64,000 nt of DNA from Cupriavidus sp. IDO (GTDB taxonomy: Bacteria; Pseudomonadota; Gammaproteobacteria; Burkholderiales; Burkholderiaceae): NCBI RefSeq assembly GCF_000812465.1, contig NZ_JWMA01000035.1, positions 52,655-116,654 on the forward strand. Reading direction: 5' to 3'. Under the pieces are notes generated by a model. The model was not told the DNA's origin. It worked only from the letters and a program-made list of their open reading frames with translations, and did no database searches. Made by a program: the position numbers and the translations under genes. Position 1 is the first letter of the stretch; the number at the start of each line of letters is the position of its first letter. Below, in pieces: positions 1 to 8,794 of the stretch.

Positions 1-3000
1 CAATGGTCAGTGCGCGGTACAGGCGGAAATCGAGCTGGTGGATGTGGCCCGGTGCTGACCATGCAAAGCGGGCCGCCTGGTCCAGGCACTGTGCAGCCGA
101 CCCGGGCTGATCCGCAAGAAACAGGATCGCGGCGCGATAGGTCCAGTGCCAGAACTCGAACGTCGAAAGCCGTTCGCCCGCAGAGCTGTGCGCGGCATCG
201 AAATCGAGCGCAAGGGCGTCCCCGGCCGGAAATCCCGTCGTGCGCAAGCTATCGACATAGCGCAGCTGCAGCAGCAGGATCAACTCGACGTCATGAAAGC
301 CGGCACGGCGCACCACTTCGAGCCCGCGCCCGATCTCGGCGCGGATTTCGTCCAGCCGGTCACCGCGAGCCATCATGGTGGCCACGATATGGCAGCACTC
401 GTAGCATGCGGTGGTCAGGTCGCCGTGGGCCATGCCCGCTGCAAGGCCGGCGCGGGCGCACTCGATCGAATACGACAGCGGCTGCGTCCACACGCTGAGC
501 TGATCCAGCGGCAGAAGCGTGCGGGCTTCGTAGGCGGCGTAGCCATGGTGCGTTACCAGTCGGTGGGCCATTTCCCCATAGCGGAAGCCATCGGCATAGG
601 CGCCGTAGCGGTGGCAGACCATGACTCCCAGCCAGGCCAATGACGCGGTGGACGGGGCGGCCATGCCGTGAGCGAGCGTGAGCCGCAGCATTTCGCAATG
701 ACCGAGGAACGCAAGGTTCTCGTCGGTGAAGCTGGCGGGTACGAGCAGCGCCGACAGCAGACCCATCGCGGCCTCGATCTCTGCATCGCGAACCTCGGCC
801 AGCGTGATTATCTCGGGCAGCCTGTCTGGCGCCAGTAGCGGGCGGATCGTGTCGTACAGCGCATCGCATGCCGCCGTATCCGGGTGCGGGCTCAGTGCGA
901 TCCCGACCGGACGCAGGCTGGCGATTGCGGTTTCCACGGCGAGCGTGTTCTCCGAGCGGCGTGTATGAATCTCGATCTTGAGCCGATAGACGCCGGCTTG
1001 CTGCAGCCGGGCCGCCGGCTGGCGGATCAGTTCGGTGGCCAGCGTGAGCGCATCGTCCAGGCGTCCGAGCTGGAACCAGCAGGTTGCCTGTTGTTCCAGC
1101 AAGGCAAATTGCAGCGGGTGGCTTGCATCCGAATGCGTGGTGGCCTTGCGCACGAAGGCCATGCCACTTTCCACATAGCCCAGTGCGGCACCATAGGCCG
1201 CCGCGCGCCGGGCGCGCAGTGCGGCGGTGTGGAACAGCCAGGCCACGTCGAGCGCTTCCTCCGGCGTCGTGACCAGCGTTTCCGCCTGCGCCAGCAGGCC
1301 GCTGGCACGGAACAGTACGTCATCGCGCACCTCGTCGCTGACATCGTCGCGCACGCGGGTAACCAGCTGCCGGCCGGCGCGCAGGCAGATGTCGGCATGA
1401 TCGTCTGCCGCCAGTCCGGCGTGCGCGGCTTCCTGGACGCGGTCGTGCACAAAGGCATAGGCGCCGTCCTGCGCCAGCGATACCACGCCGGCCGCACGGG
1501 CCGGCGACAGCCGCGCGTGCAGCGCACGCTCGCTGATGCCGAAGGTCCCGCATAGCAGCGACATTTCGGCGCGGCGGCCCAGACACGCCATGCCGCCCAG
1601 CAGGCGGCGGGTTGGCCCGGGCAGGCGGCGCAGGCGCTGCAGCACCAGCGCCGCCACATTGTCGGTATGGGCATGCTGCGCGATGCGCGAGAGATCGTAT
1701 TGCCAGCCATCGGCATCGGACGAATAGACGAGCAGCCGGTCATCGACCAGCGTCGTCAGGAACTGGATGACGAAGAAGGGGTTGCCGAGCGTCTTGTCAT
1801 GGACAAGCCGCGCCAGTGGCAGAAGCGCCTGCGCCGGCGTACGCAGGGTCTCCGCCAGCAGGTTGGCCACGGTTGCCTCGGAAAATACGTCCAACACCAC
1901 GTCGTGCACCGGCACGCTCTGCCGCAGGCGTATCAGCGCTTCGGCTCCCGCGGTTCGGGCGCTGCAGATCAGCAGCAGCGGCGGCGGGGCAGGGTGGCGC
2001 ACCAGCCGGGCGAGCAGATGCCGGGACGGTGCGTCGAGCCACTGGCAATCGTCGATCAGCAGCACGAAGGGGCTGTCTGACTGCGAGAATGCCCTCACCA
2101 GCTGGCGCATCGCGATCTCGACATGGACATCGGCATCGGCGGCTTCCGACGCGGGGAAGGGCGGAAAATCGGCCACCAGCAGCCGTAGCGCCGGTGCGAT
2201 GCTGCACGCCAGTTCACCGTAGGTGCCCAGGGCCTGCATCAGGCGCGCTTGCCACGCGCGTACTTCTTCCTCGGGCAGGCCAAGGATCTGGTGGAACAGT
2301 CCCTGGAATGCCTCGGCGATCGGCGCATATGGCACACCCTTGCGAAACTGGTCGGCCTTGCCCATGGCGCACCATACCCGCTGCGGCCGGAGGGACTTGA
2401 CGAACGCCTGCATCAGCGCGGATTTTCCGATACCTGACGGGCCTGTCAGCGCCACGGCCGTAGAGCATTTGGCGGTGATTACGCGGCTGAACGCCGCGGA
2501 CAGCTGGTGCAACGCTGCATCCCGCGCAAACAGGCCTTCGGGGAGGTCCAGGCCAGCGGGCTGATCACGCTCGCCGGGCTTGAAAGGGGCGATGTCCCCG
2601 GTCTCCTGCCACGCCGCCATGCAGCGCCTGAGGTCAAACTCCAGCCCGGCGGCCGACTGGTAGCGGCGGCTCGGGTTCTTGTCGAGCAGCTTGAGCACGA
2701 TTCGGGAGAGGGGTTCCGGAATCTCCGGCAGGATCTTGTGCAGCGGCACCGGCGCACTGGCCACGTGGCTGTGGATCCATTCGGCCAGGTCACCCGGGTT
2801 CCTGACCGCGAGCGGCAACTGCCCGCTCAGCAACTGATAGAGGATCACACCGAGCGAGTACAGGTCGCTGCGGGCATCGATGGCATGGCGTGTGCGGCCG
2901 GTATGTTCTGGCGACATGTAGGCCGGGGCTTCGCCACCCATCATCATCGCCGCGGGCCGCCCACGGCTTGCGTCGTTGTGGCCATTCCCGCCGGACTGGC

Positions 3001-3478
3001 GCACGGCAAAGCCGAAATGGCCGATGCGGCAGTGTCCCGCCGCATCGACGAACAGACTGAAAGGCGTGACCGCGCGGTGAATCAGGCCGCTCTCGTGTGT
3101 GGATTTCAGCGCGGCGGTGGCGCCGAGTGCGATGCCCAGCACGCGTCCCAACGGTTGACGCTCTGGCAGCAGCGTGACCAGAGGGTCGCCGGAATGACCG
3201 TCGTAGAGCGAAGCGATGCCGCTCCGGTAATGGCTGATGCCGCGCGGAACCAGCGCCCAGTCATCGCGTAGCAGCACACGCAATGCGTACTCGTTTCGGA
3301 TGCGGTGCGCAGCATCGGACTCCACCTGGCTTGATGCCGCATGCGCGATCACTATCGTTTCGCCAGTGGATGTATGAATGCCGCGCGAGAATGCGACGAT
3401 GCCATCCTGATGGATCGTTTCGAAACGATAGTCCGATAACGCACTGGCGTCTGGCTGGCCGATAGTGGCGGTCATCAT
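1..3478 (-). CDS. Trifunctional kinase-like / AAA ATPase / sensor protein (3' end outside window)
   Basis: The reading frame stays open from an ATG ATG start at 3478 to the window edge (1159 residues visible). The N-terminus (about residues 15-290) has a Ser/Thr-kinase fold: SPEHTG and DARSDLYSLGVILYQLL are clear. The catalytic loop reads HRAVTP instead of HRD.KP and the DFG position reads HFG, so it is probably a pseudokinase. A P-loop ATPase follows, with Walker A GPSGIGKS at residues 346-353 and Walker B FVLLIDDCQWLD near 470, then a long helical TPR-like region. Known relatives continue into GAF and histidine-kinase domains, which would lie beyond the left edge. It is divergent from the hydrolase operon at 4299. 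The start overlaps the stop of an upstream 19-codon leader (ATGA), suggesting translational coupling. Family call is strong; the signal sensed is unknown. Confidence 0.85.
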   Translation of the reverse strand, partial: MMTATIGQPDASALSDYRFETIHQDGIVAFSRGIHTSTGETIVIAHAASSQVESDAAHRIRNEYALRVLLRDDWALVPRGISHYRSGIASLYDGHSGDPLVTLLPERQPLGRVLGIALGATAALKSTHESGLIHRAVTPFSLFVDAAGHCRIGHFGFAVRQSGGNGHNDASRGRPAAMMMGGEAPAYMSPEHTGRTRHAIDARSDLYSLGVILYQLLSGQLPLAVRNPGDLAEWIHSHVASAPVPLHKILPEIPEPLSRIVLKLLDKNPSRRYQSAAGLEFDLRRCMAAWQETGDIAPFKPGERDQPAGLDLPEGLFARDAALHQLSAAFSRVITAKCSTAVALTGPSGIGKSALMQAFVKSLRPQRVWCAMGKADQFRKGVPYAPIAEAFQGLFHQILGLPEEEVRAWQARLMQALGTYGELACSIAPALRLLVADFPPFPASEAADADVHVEIAMRQLVRAFSQSDSPFVLLIDDCQWLDAPSRHLLARLVRHPAPPPLLLICSARTAGAEALIRLRQSVPVHDVVLDVFSEATVANLLAETLRTPAQALLPLARLVHDKTLGNPFFVIQFLTTLVDDRLLVYSSDADGWQYDLSRIAQHAHTDNVAALVLQRLRRLPGPTRRLLGGMACLGRRAEMSLLCGTFGISERALHARLSPARAAGVVSLAQDGAYAFVHDRVQEAAHAGLAADDHADICLRAGRQLVTRVRDDVSDEVRDDVLFRASGLLAQAETLVTTPEEALDVAWLFHTAALRARRAAAYGAALGYVESGMAFVRKATTHSDASHPLQFALLEQQATCWFQLGRLDDALTLATELIRQPAARLQQAGVYRLKIEIHTRRSENTLAVETAIASLRPVGIALSPHPDTAACDALYDTIRPLLAPDRLPEIITLAEVRDAEIEAAMGLLSALLVPASFTDENLAFLGHCEMLRLTLAHGMAAPSTASLAWLGVMVCHRYGAYADGFRYGEMAHRLVTHHGYAAYEARTLLPLDQLSVWTQPLSYSIECARAGLAAGMAHGDLTTACYECCHIVATMMARGDRLDEIRAEIGRGLEVVRRAGFHDVELILLLQLRYVDSLRTTGFPAGDALALDFDAAHSSAGERLSTFEFWHWTYRAAILFLADQPGSAAQCLDQAARFAWSAPGHIHQLDFRLYRALTI

Positions 3479-3534
3479 GGTGCGGCGCCAGTGGTGGGCG
3501 GGCAGGCGGCACGCAAGGGCGCGGTGACTGTCAC
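3475..3534 (-). CDS. Putative 19-codon leader peptide coupled to the large sensor gene
   Basis: A GTG at 3534 opens a 19-codon frame whose TGA stop (3477-3475) overlaps the first ATG of the large sensor gene as ATGA. The bases before and over this GTG (AAGGAATTCGTGTGAC) closely match those at the start of the receiver gene at 10012 (AAGGATTTTGTGTGAC). The first residues, MTVTAP, resemble that gene's MTATPV. It may therefore be the relic of a duplicated regulator N-terminus now acting as a coupling leader. Expression is inferred only. Confidence 0.4.
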   Translation of the reverse strand: MTVTAPLRAACPPTTGAAP

Positions 3535-3544
3535 ACGAATTCCT

Positions 3545-3561
3545 TTAGATACGATGGAAGG
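3545..3561. repeat. 17-bp repeat, copy 1 (TTAGATACGATGGAAGG)
   Basis: This exact 17-mer recurs at 10398-10414 in the same orientation. Here it lies in the upstream region of the large sensor gene, just before the GTG of the leader. A perfect 17-bp match within one window is not expected by chance, and both copies border related signalling genes. Confidence 0.7.
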
Positions 3562-4298
3562 CACGACCGATGACAAGGGATCCCGACGCGTCCGCTGCCC
3601 GCCTGGACAGCATAGGCCCGTCGGACTTCGCGCTACATAATACTGTGGTATTGCCGCCCGCCACCACCCGATGGTCGCCTCCGGAACCGGAAGCGGGCAG
3701 GCGTCATCGTCGTGTGTCGCGAGCGCCGCATGCAAGGCGCTCCAGGCCAGCCGGTTCAGCCAGGCGTGCGATCACGAGCCCGGCCGCGGCCATGCTGATG
3801 ACCTCTTCCCGTTGGGACGGCGTGGCTTCGTTGGCGCGGATCGCCCCTGGCTTGCGCAGAGCGCGGCGGCGGTTCGGCGCGCGGATTGGAACACAGCGCT
3901 CGCAAGCTTGCCAGCCATACCATCGTATTAGTGCCAGCGACCTGGCAAGGCGCGATGATCCCTCGCGTGTGAGCCTGGCCTCCAATGGTCTGCTCCTGCT
4001 TCATGTGCGTCCGCACAATTTTCCTGATCTTCGCCGTGCTTGCAGACACGAACACCACCACGCAGCTGAAAGCCGCGCCAGCATCGGCTGGTCCAGTCGC
4101 ATCACCCAGCGGAAGGTTCCGCTCACTAATACGAAAGGCCGATGGCTACCGCGTCAAGGGCTGTCTAGTCTTGCATCCGGTGGCATCGTGTGATTCCCGC
4201 TGAAGGGAACACGACGCACCGATGCCATCCGGACGGGCTGCCCGGCACACGCTGCGGCGCCCGCTCTTCGCCCCCAACCGCTATAGAGGAATCAGACC
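3562..4298. promoter_or_regulatory. Divergent intergenic region with AATAC-N4-GTATT element
   Basis: There is no convincing gene in these roughly 740 bases. Near 3629-3656, reading on the minus strand, there is an inverted repeat AATAC-CACA-GTATTAT followed by GCGC and, further on, TATGCTGT. The same arrangement occurs in front of the receiver gene (9901-9960), so it is a probable shared promoter/operator. The rest separates the sensor gene from the hydrolase operon at 4299; short frames in it have no family features. Confidence 0.5.
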
Positions 4299-4985
4299 AT
4301 GTCGAACCCCAAGCTCGAAGTCCTGACCCCGCAGAACAGCCAGCTCATCATCATCGACCAACAGCCGCAGATGGCCTTCGGGGTCCAGTCGATGGACCGC
4401 CAGGCGCTGAAGAACAACGTGGTGGGCCTGGCCAAGGCGGCGAAGATCTTCAATATCCCGACCACCATCACCACGGTCGAAAGCGAGTCGTTCTCGGGCT
4501 ACACGTACCCGGAGGTCCTCGACGTCTTCCCGAATGCGAAGACGCTCGAGCGGACCTCCATGAACTCGTGGGACGACCAGAAGGTACGTGACGCGCTGAA
4601 GGCCAACGGCCGCAACAAGGTCGTCGTGGCCGGCCTGTGGACCGAAGTCTGCAATACGACCTTCGCCCTGTGCGCGATGCTGGAAGGCAACTACGAGATC
4701 TACATGGTGGCCGATGCATCGGGTGGCACCAGCAAGGAAGCGCACGACTACGCGATGCAGCGCATGGTGCAAGCCGGTGCCGTACCCGTGACCTGGCAGC
4801 AGGTACTGCTCGAATGGCAGCGCGACTGGGCGCACCGCGACACATATGACGCCGTGATGAAGCTCGTCAAGGAGCACTCGGGCGCCTACGGCATGGGCGT
4901 CGATTACGCCTACACGATGGTCCACAAGGCGGCACAGCGCACCGCCACGCCGCACGAGTCGCTGGCCCCGGTTCCGGCCCGCTGA
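4299..4985 (+). CDS. Isochorismatase-family (YcaC-like) cysteine hydrolase
   Basis: The 228-residue protein has the cysteine-hydrolase fold of the isochorismatase superfamily. [10 protein letters not shown] carries the family aspartate (D20), and AGLWTEVC places the nucleophile cysteine at residue 118. The stretch TSMNSWDD matches the YcaC subgroup, whose natural substrate is unknown. An AGAGGAAT Shine-Dalgarno-like sequence precedes the ATG. It is the first gene of a same-strand run (4299-9881) with a chloroperoxidase-like hydrolase and an amidohydrolase, suggesting a small catabolic or detoxification operon. Expected to be cytoplasmic; no signal peptide. Confidence 0.9.
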   Translation: MSNPKLEVLTPQNSQLIIIDQQPQMAFGVQSMDRQALKNNVVGLAKAAKIFNIPTTITTVESESFSGYTYPEVLDVFPNAKTLERTSMNSWDDQKVRDALKANGRNKVVVAGLWTEVCNTTFALCAMLEGNYEIYMVADASGGTSKEAHDYAMQRMVQAGAVPVTWQQVLLEWQRDWAHRDTYDAVMKLVKEHSGAYGMGVDYAYTMVHKAAQRTATPHESLAPVPAR

Positions 4986-5055
4986 TCATTCCCACGCCAA
5001 ACGAGCCATTTGCACGAACGCGGGCACGCCTCGCCATTCCGGAGGATCAAAATAC

Positions 5056-5877
5056 ATGAACTACATCACCAGCAGGGACGGTACGCAGATCTTCTACAAG
5101 GACTGGGGCGCCGGCCCGCCGGTCGTGTTCTCGCACGGCTGGCCGCTCGATGCTGACGCGTGGGATGCCCAGATGCTGTTCCTGGCGGGGAAGGGCTTCC
5201 GCGTGATCGCGCACGATCGCCGCGGCCACGGCCGTTCGGGCCAGCCGGCGCAGGGCAACGACATGGACACGTACGCCGACGACCTGGCCGCGCTGCTGGA
5301 CGCGCTCGACCTGCAGGGCGCCACGCTGGTCGGCCACTCCACCGGCGGCGGCGAGGTGGCGCACTATATCGGCCGCCATGGCACCAAGCGCGTGGCCAGG
5401 GCCGTGCTGATCGGCGCCGTGCCGCCGATCATGGCCAAGACCGCGGCCAATCCCAACGGCCTGCCGCTGGACGTGTTCGACGGCATCCGCAAGGGCGTGG
5501 CCGACAACCGGTCGCAGTTCTACAAGGACCTGGCCGTGCCGTTCTTCGGCTTCAACCGCCCGGGCGCCAAGGTTTCGCAGGGCACCATCGACACATTCTG
5601 GGCACAGGGCATGGCTGGCGGCATTCTGGGCCAGTACGCATGCATCAAGGAATTCTCGGAGGTGGATTACACCGAGGACCTGAAGAAGATCACCGTGCCC
5701 ACGCTGATCCTGCATGGCGATGACGACCAGATCGTGCCCATCGACAATTCGGGGAGGCTGTCGGCAAAGATCGTCAAGAACGCTACGCTCAAGGTGTACC
5801 CGGGCGCGTCGCACGGCATGTGCGTGATCAACGCCGACCAGGTCAACGCCGACCTGCTGGCCTTCCTGAGCGCATAA
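5056..5877 (+). CDS. Alpha/beta hydrolase, non-heme chloroperoxidase type
   Basis: At 273 residues this has the usual length for cofactor-free haloperoxidase/esterase enzymes. FSHGWPL (oxyanion region), GHSTGGG (nucleophile S95), HGDDDQIVP (acid at 222-224) and GASHGM (H253) give the complete triad. A GGAGGATC ribosome site lies just before the ATG. The gene sits 70 bases after the isochorismatase-like gene and 4 bases before the amidohydrolase, so the three are probably co-transcribed. The physiological reaction is likely ester, lactone or peracid hydrolysis; halogenation is an in vitro side reaction of the family. Confidence 0.92.
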   Translation: MNYITSRDGTQIFYKDWGAGPPVVFSHGWPLDADAWDAQMLFLAGKGFRVIAHDRRGHGRSGQPAQGNDMDTYADDLAALLDALDLQGATLVGHSTGGGEVAHYIGRHGTKRVARAVLIGAVPPIMAKTAANPNGLPLDVFDGIRKGVADNRSQFYKDLAVPFFGFNRPGAKVSQGTIDTFWAQGMAGGILGQYACIKEFSEVDYTEDLKKITVPTLILHGDDDQIVPIDNSGRLSAKIVKNATLKVYPGASHGMCVINADQVNADLLAFLSA

Positions 5878-5881
5878 ACGC

Positions 5882-7828
5882 ATGTCAGTCACCCGCCGGC
5901 AATTCATCGCCTCGGCTGCCGCCATCGGTGCGGCAGCCTCTCCGGAGCTTTTCGCCATGTCACCGACCCCGACTCCCGATCTCATCCTGATCAACGGCAA
6001 GTTCACCACGCTGGACCGCGCCAATCCGCAAGCCGATGCCGTCGCAATCCAGGGCGGCCGTTTCGTCAGCGTGGGCACGCGTCAGGAGATCATGAAACTC
6101 GCGGCGAAGCAGACCACGGTGATCGACCTGAATGGCCGGCGGGTCATTCCGGGGCTGATCGACAGCCATATGCACATCATCCGCGGCGGCCTGAACTACA
6201 ACATGGAGCTGCGCTGGGACGGCGTGCGGTCCCTGGCCGATGCCATGCGCATGCTCAAGGCCCAGGTGGGTCGCACCCCCGCGCCGCAATGGGTGCGTGT
6301 TGTCGGCGGCTTTACCGAGCACCAGTTCGCCGAAAAGCGCCTGCCGACCATCGAGGAACTGAACGCGGTGGCGCCGGACACGCCGGTGTTCATCCTGCAC
6401 CTGTACGACCGCGCGATCCTGAATGGCGCGGCACTGCGCGCGGTCGGCTACAACAAGGACACGCCCAACCCGCCGGGCGGCGAAATTGTGCGTGACGCCA
6501 GCGGCAATCCCACCGGCCTGCTGCTGGCCAGGCCCAACGCGACGATCCTGTACGCCACGCTGGCCAAGGGCCCGAAGCTGCCGACCGAGTACCAAAAGAA
6601 CTCGACGCGCCATTTCATGCGCGAGGTGAATCGCCTTGGCGTCACCGGCGTGATCGATGCCGGCGGAGGCTACCAGAACTACCCCGAGGACTACAGCGTC
6701 ATCGAGGAACTGCACAAGGAAGGCCACCTCACGGTGCGGCTCGCGTACAACCTGTTCACGCAGAAGCCCAAGGAGGAACTGAGTGACTTCAAGACGTGGA
6801 CGTCGGCGGTCAAGCCGGGCCAGGGCGACGACATATACCGCCACAACGGCGCCGGGGAAATGCTCGTCTATACGGCCGCCGACTTCGAGGATTTTCGTGT
6901 CGAGCGACCGGATATGCCGCCGTCGATGGAAGCGGACCTGGAGCCGGTGATCCGCCTGCTGGCCGAGAAGCGCTGGCCGTGGCGGCTGCATGCCACCTAT
7001 GACGAGACGATCACGCGCGCGCTCAATGTCTACGAGAAGGTGGCGCGCGATATCCCCTTCAGCGGCCTGAACTGGTTCTTCGATCACGCCGAGACGATCT
7101 CCGATCGCAATATCGACCGTATCGCCGCGCTCGGCGGCGGCATCGCCGTGCAGCACCGCATGGCTTACCAGGGCGAGTACTTTGTCGAGCGCTACGGAGC
7201 CAAGGCGGCGGAGGCCACGCCGCCGATCCGGAAGATGCTGGAGAAGGGCGTCAAGGTAGGCGCCGGCACCGATGCCACGCGCGTGGCGTCGTACAACCCA
7301 TGGGTGTCGCTGTACTGGCTGACCACGGGCAAGACGGTGGGCGGGATGTCGATGTATCCACAGGCCAACCTGCTCGACCGCGAGACGGCGTTGCGCCTGT
7401 GGACCGAGTCCAATACGTGGTTCTCGTCCGAGGCGGGAAAGAAGGGGCAGATCAAGACGGGCCAGCTCGCCGACCTGGCCGTGCTGTCCGCCGACTACTT
7501 CGCGGTGCCCGGCGATGACATCCAGGACATCACGTCGGTGATGACCGTGCTCGGCGGCAAGGTCGTCTACGGCGACAGCGAGTTCGGCAAACACTCGCCC
7601 CAGATCCCGCCCGCGATGCCGGACTGGTCGCCTGCCCGCCACGGCAGCCAGTACCAGCCGCGCCCACAGGCCCAGGCCCGCGCTCTGGCGCTGAACACAG
7701 CCTGCGGTTGCGCCTCTTCGTGCGGCGTGCACGGCCATGCGCATGCGAAGGCGTGGACCTCGAACGTGCCGGCGTCGGACGAAGGCGCGTTCTGGGGCGC
7801 GCTGGGCTGCTCCTGCTGGGCATTCTGA
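5882..7828 (+). CDS. Amidohydrolase (YtcJ-like), probably exported
   Basis: The 648-residue protein starts with RRQFIASAAAIGAAAS, a twin-arginine-type leader, so export to the periplasm is likely. The metal-dependent amidohydrolase core follows: DSHMH (HxH metal ligands), a later FDHAE, GAGTDATR with the conserved aspartate, and the typical C-terminal GQLADLAVLSADYF. The last ~70 residues are Cys/His-rich (CGCASSCGVHGHAHAK) and beyond the usual domain end; they could bind metal. It begins 4 bases after the preceding hydrolase. Substrate unknown. Confidence 0.88.
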   Translation: MSVTRRQFIASAAAIGAAASPELFAMSPTPTPDLILINGKFTTLDRANPQADAVAIQGGRFVSVGTRQEIMKLAAKQTTVIDLNGRRVIPGLIDSHMHIIRGGLNYNMELRWDGVRSLADAMRMLKAQVGRTPAPQWVRVVGGFTEHQFAEKRLPTIEELNAVAPDTPVFILHLYDRAILNGAALRAVGYNKDTPNPPGGEIVRDASGNPTGLLLARPNATILYATLAKGPKLPTEYQKNSTRHFMREVNRLGVTGVIDAGGGYQNYPEDYSVIEELHKEGHLTVRLAYNLFTQKPKEELSDFKTWTSAVKPGQGDDIYRHNGAGEMLVYTAADFEDFRVERPDMPPSMEADLEPVIRLLAEKRWPWRLHATYDETITRALNVYEKVARDIPFSGLNWFFDHAETISDRNIDRIAALGGGIAVQHRMAYQGEYFVERYGAKAAEATPPIRKMLEKGVKVGAGTDATRVASYNPWVSLYWLTTGKTVGGMSMYPQANLLDRETALRLWTESNTWFSSEAGKKGQIKTGQLADLAVLSADYFAVPGDDIQDITSVMTVLGGKVVYGDSEFGKHSPQIPPAMPDWSPARHGSQYQPRPQAQARALALNTACGCASSCGVHGHAHAKAWTSNVPASDEGAFWGALGCSCWAF

Positions 7829-7857
7829 ACCCGCGCCAATCCGAACGGAGACAGGTC

Positions 7858-8292
7858 ATGCAACCTTCGAGGTCCTCGCCGGCAACCGCCAGCGACACAC
7901 CGCTGCACCTGCCGGGCTGGCTGCGCTGGATCGCACTGTTGTTGCTGTGCGCGGCCTACCTCCAGGGCGGCCTGGTCAAGCTGTTTGCCTTCTCCGGCGC
8001 GGTGGCCGAGATGCAGCACTTCGGCCTGTCACCGGCGGCGCCGCTGGCCGCGGCAACCATTGCGCTGGAGCTCGGCGCCTCAGCGATGATCCTGCTCGGC
8101 CGCTGGCGCTGGCTTGGCGCACTGGCGCTGGCCGCGTTCACGCTGGCGGCCACGTTCATGGCCAACAGCTTCTGGAACGCGCCGCCCGAAGCCCGGTTCA
8201 TGATGGAAAATGCGTTCTTCGAGCACCTGGGTCTGGTTGGGGGCTTCCTGCTGGTGGCGTGGGACGACCTGCGCGCCCGGGGGCAACCGTGA
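7858..8292 (+). CDS. DoxX-family membrane protein
   Basis: The 144-residue protein has four hydrophobic helices (WIALLLLCAAYLQGGLVKL, PLAAATIALELGASAMILLG, LGALALAAFTLAATFMAN, HLGLVGGFLLVAW), the layout of DoxX/SURF4-type proteins. The start at 7858 was chosen because GGAGACAGGTC precedes it and the helices begin soon after; an upstream extension is polar and unlike the family. It follows the amidohydrolase by 29 bases, and its TGA overlaps the GTG of the broken MFS gene (GTGA). The role of DoxX proteins is poorly defined; links with redox and aromatic metabolism are common. Confidence 0.85.
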   Translation: MQPSRSSPATASDTPLHLPGWLRWIALLLLCAAYLQGGLVKLFAFSGAVAEMQHFGLSPAAPLAAATIALELGASAMILLGRWRWLGALALAAFTLAATFMANSFWNAPPEARFMMENAFFEHLGLVGGFLLVAWDDLRARGQP

Positions 8293-8480
8293 CGCAGCCC
8301 GCTGCTCCCACCCTGAGCCAGGCACCGGGCGGCACGTTCGCCCCGCTGGCCCGGCCAACGTTCGCCGTGCTGTGGGTCGCCACGATTCCCGGCAACATCG
8401 GCAGCTTTATGCGCGACGTCGCCAGCGCATGGCTGGCCACCGACCTGTCGGGGGTAAGACTGCCCCCGGACAGGCACTGA
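8289..8480 (+). pseudogene. Truncated MFS exporter (EntS/DUF894-like), N-terminal piece only
   Basis: A GTG at 8289 overlaps the DoxX stop and starts 63 codons. The first 55 match the beginning of EntS-type MFS transporters (PLARPTFAVLWVATIPGNIGSFMRDVASAWL). The similarity ends abruptly near 8455 and the frame closes at 8480. About 350 residues of the expected transporter are missing and XapX follows directly, so a deletion has removed the rest. The coupling to DoxX shows the intact gene once belonged to this operon. Confidence 0.75.
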
Positions 8481-8515
8481 ACCTCCTGTTCACGTTTCCA
8501 CATTGCGAGGCCTGT

Positions 8516-8794
8516 ATGAAGCTCTACCTTGTCTCCCTTGGCGCCGGCATCCTGGTCGGCATCATCTACGCGCTGATGCAGGTCCGCTCGCCCGCACCGC
8601 CGGCCGTGGCGCTGCTCGGCCTGCTCGGCATGCTGATCGGTGAACAGGTGGTGCCGCCGGTCAAGCGCATGATCGCCGGCGAGCCGGTCACCGTGGCATG
8701 GTTCCACAAGGAATGCGTGCCGAAGATCACCGGTGTGCCTGGACCGACTCTGACCGCTGAGAACAATAAAAATGGCGAGAATGCTGCGCATTAA
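8516..8794 (+). CDS. XapX-domain small membrane protein
   Basis: The 92-residue protein begins MKLYLVSLGAGILVGIIYAL and continues with VRSPAPPAVALLGLLGMLIGEQ, the XapX (DUF1427) domain: two short membrane helices separated by a conserved R-SPAPP turn. The domain is usually about 55 residues; here a ~40-residue polar tail is added. The final 23 bases overlap the porin start. It was originally probably downstream of the now-deleted MFS transporter. Function is unknown; XapX proteins often accompany transporters and hydrolases. Confidence 0.8.
   Translation: MKLYLVSLGAGILVGIIYALMQVRSPAPPAVALLGLLGMLIGEQVVPPVKRMIAGEPVTVAWFHKECVPKITGVPGPTLTAENNKNGENAAH

Noticed and set aside
3704..3985. Minus-strand frame containing PSQREEVISMAAAGLVIARLAE
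   Set aside because: One helix-turn-helix-like stretch only; no start signal and no family fit, in an otherwise empty intergenic region.
5960..7744. A 594-codon open frame antisense to the amidohydrolase
   Set aside because: The plus strand has full amidohydrolase motifs; long antisense frames are common at this G+C content.
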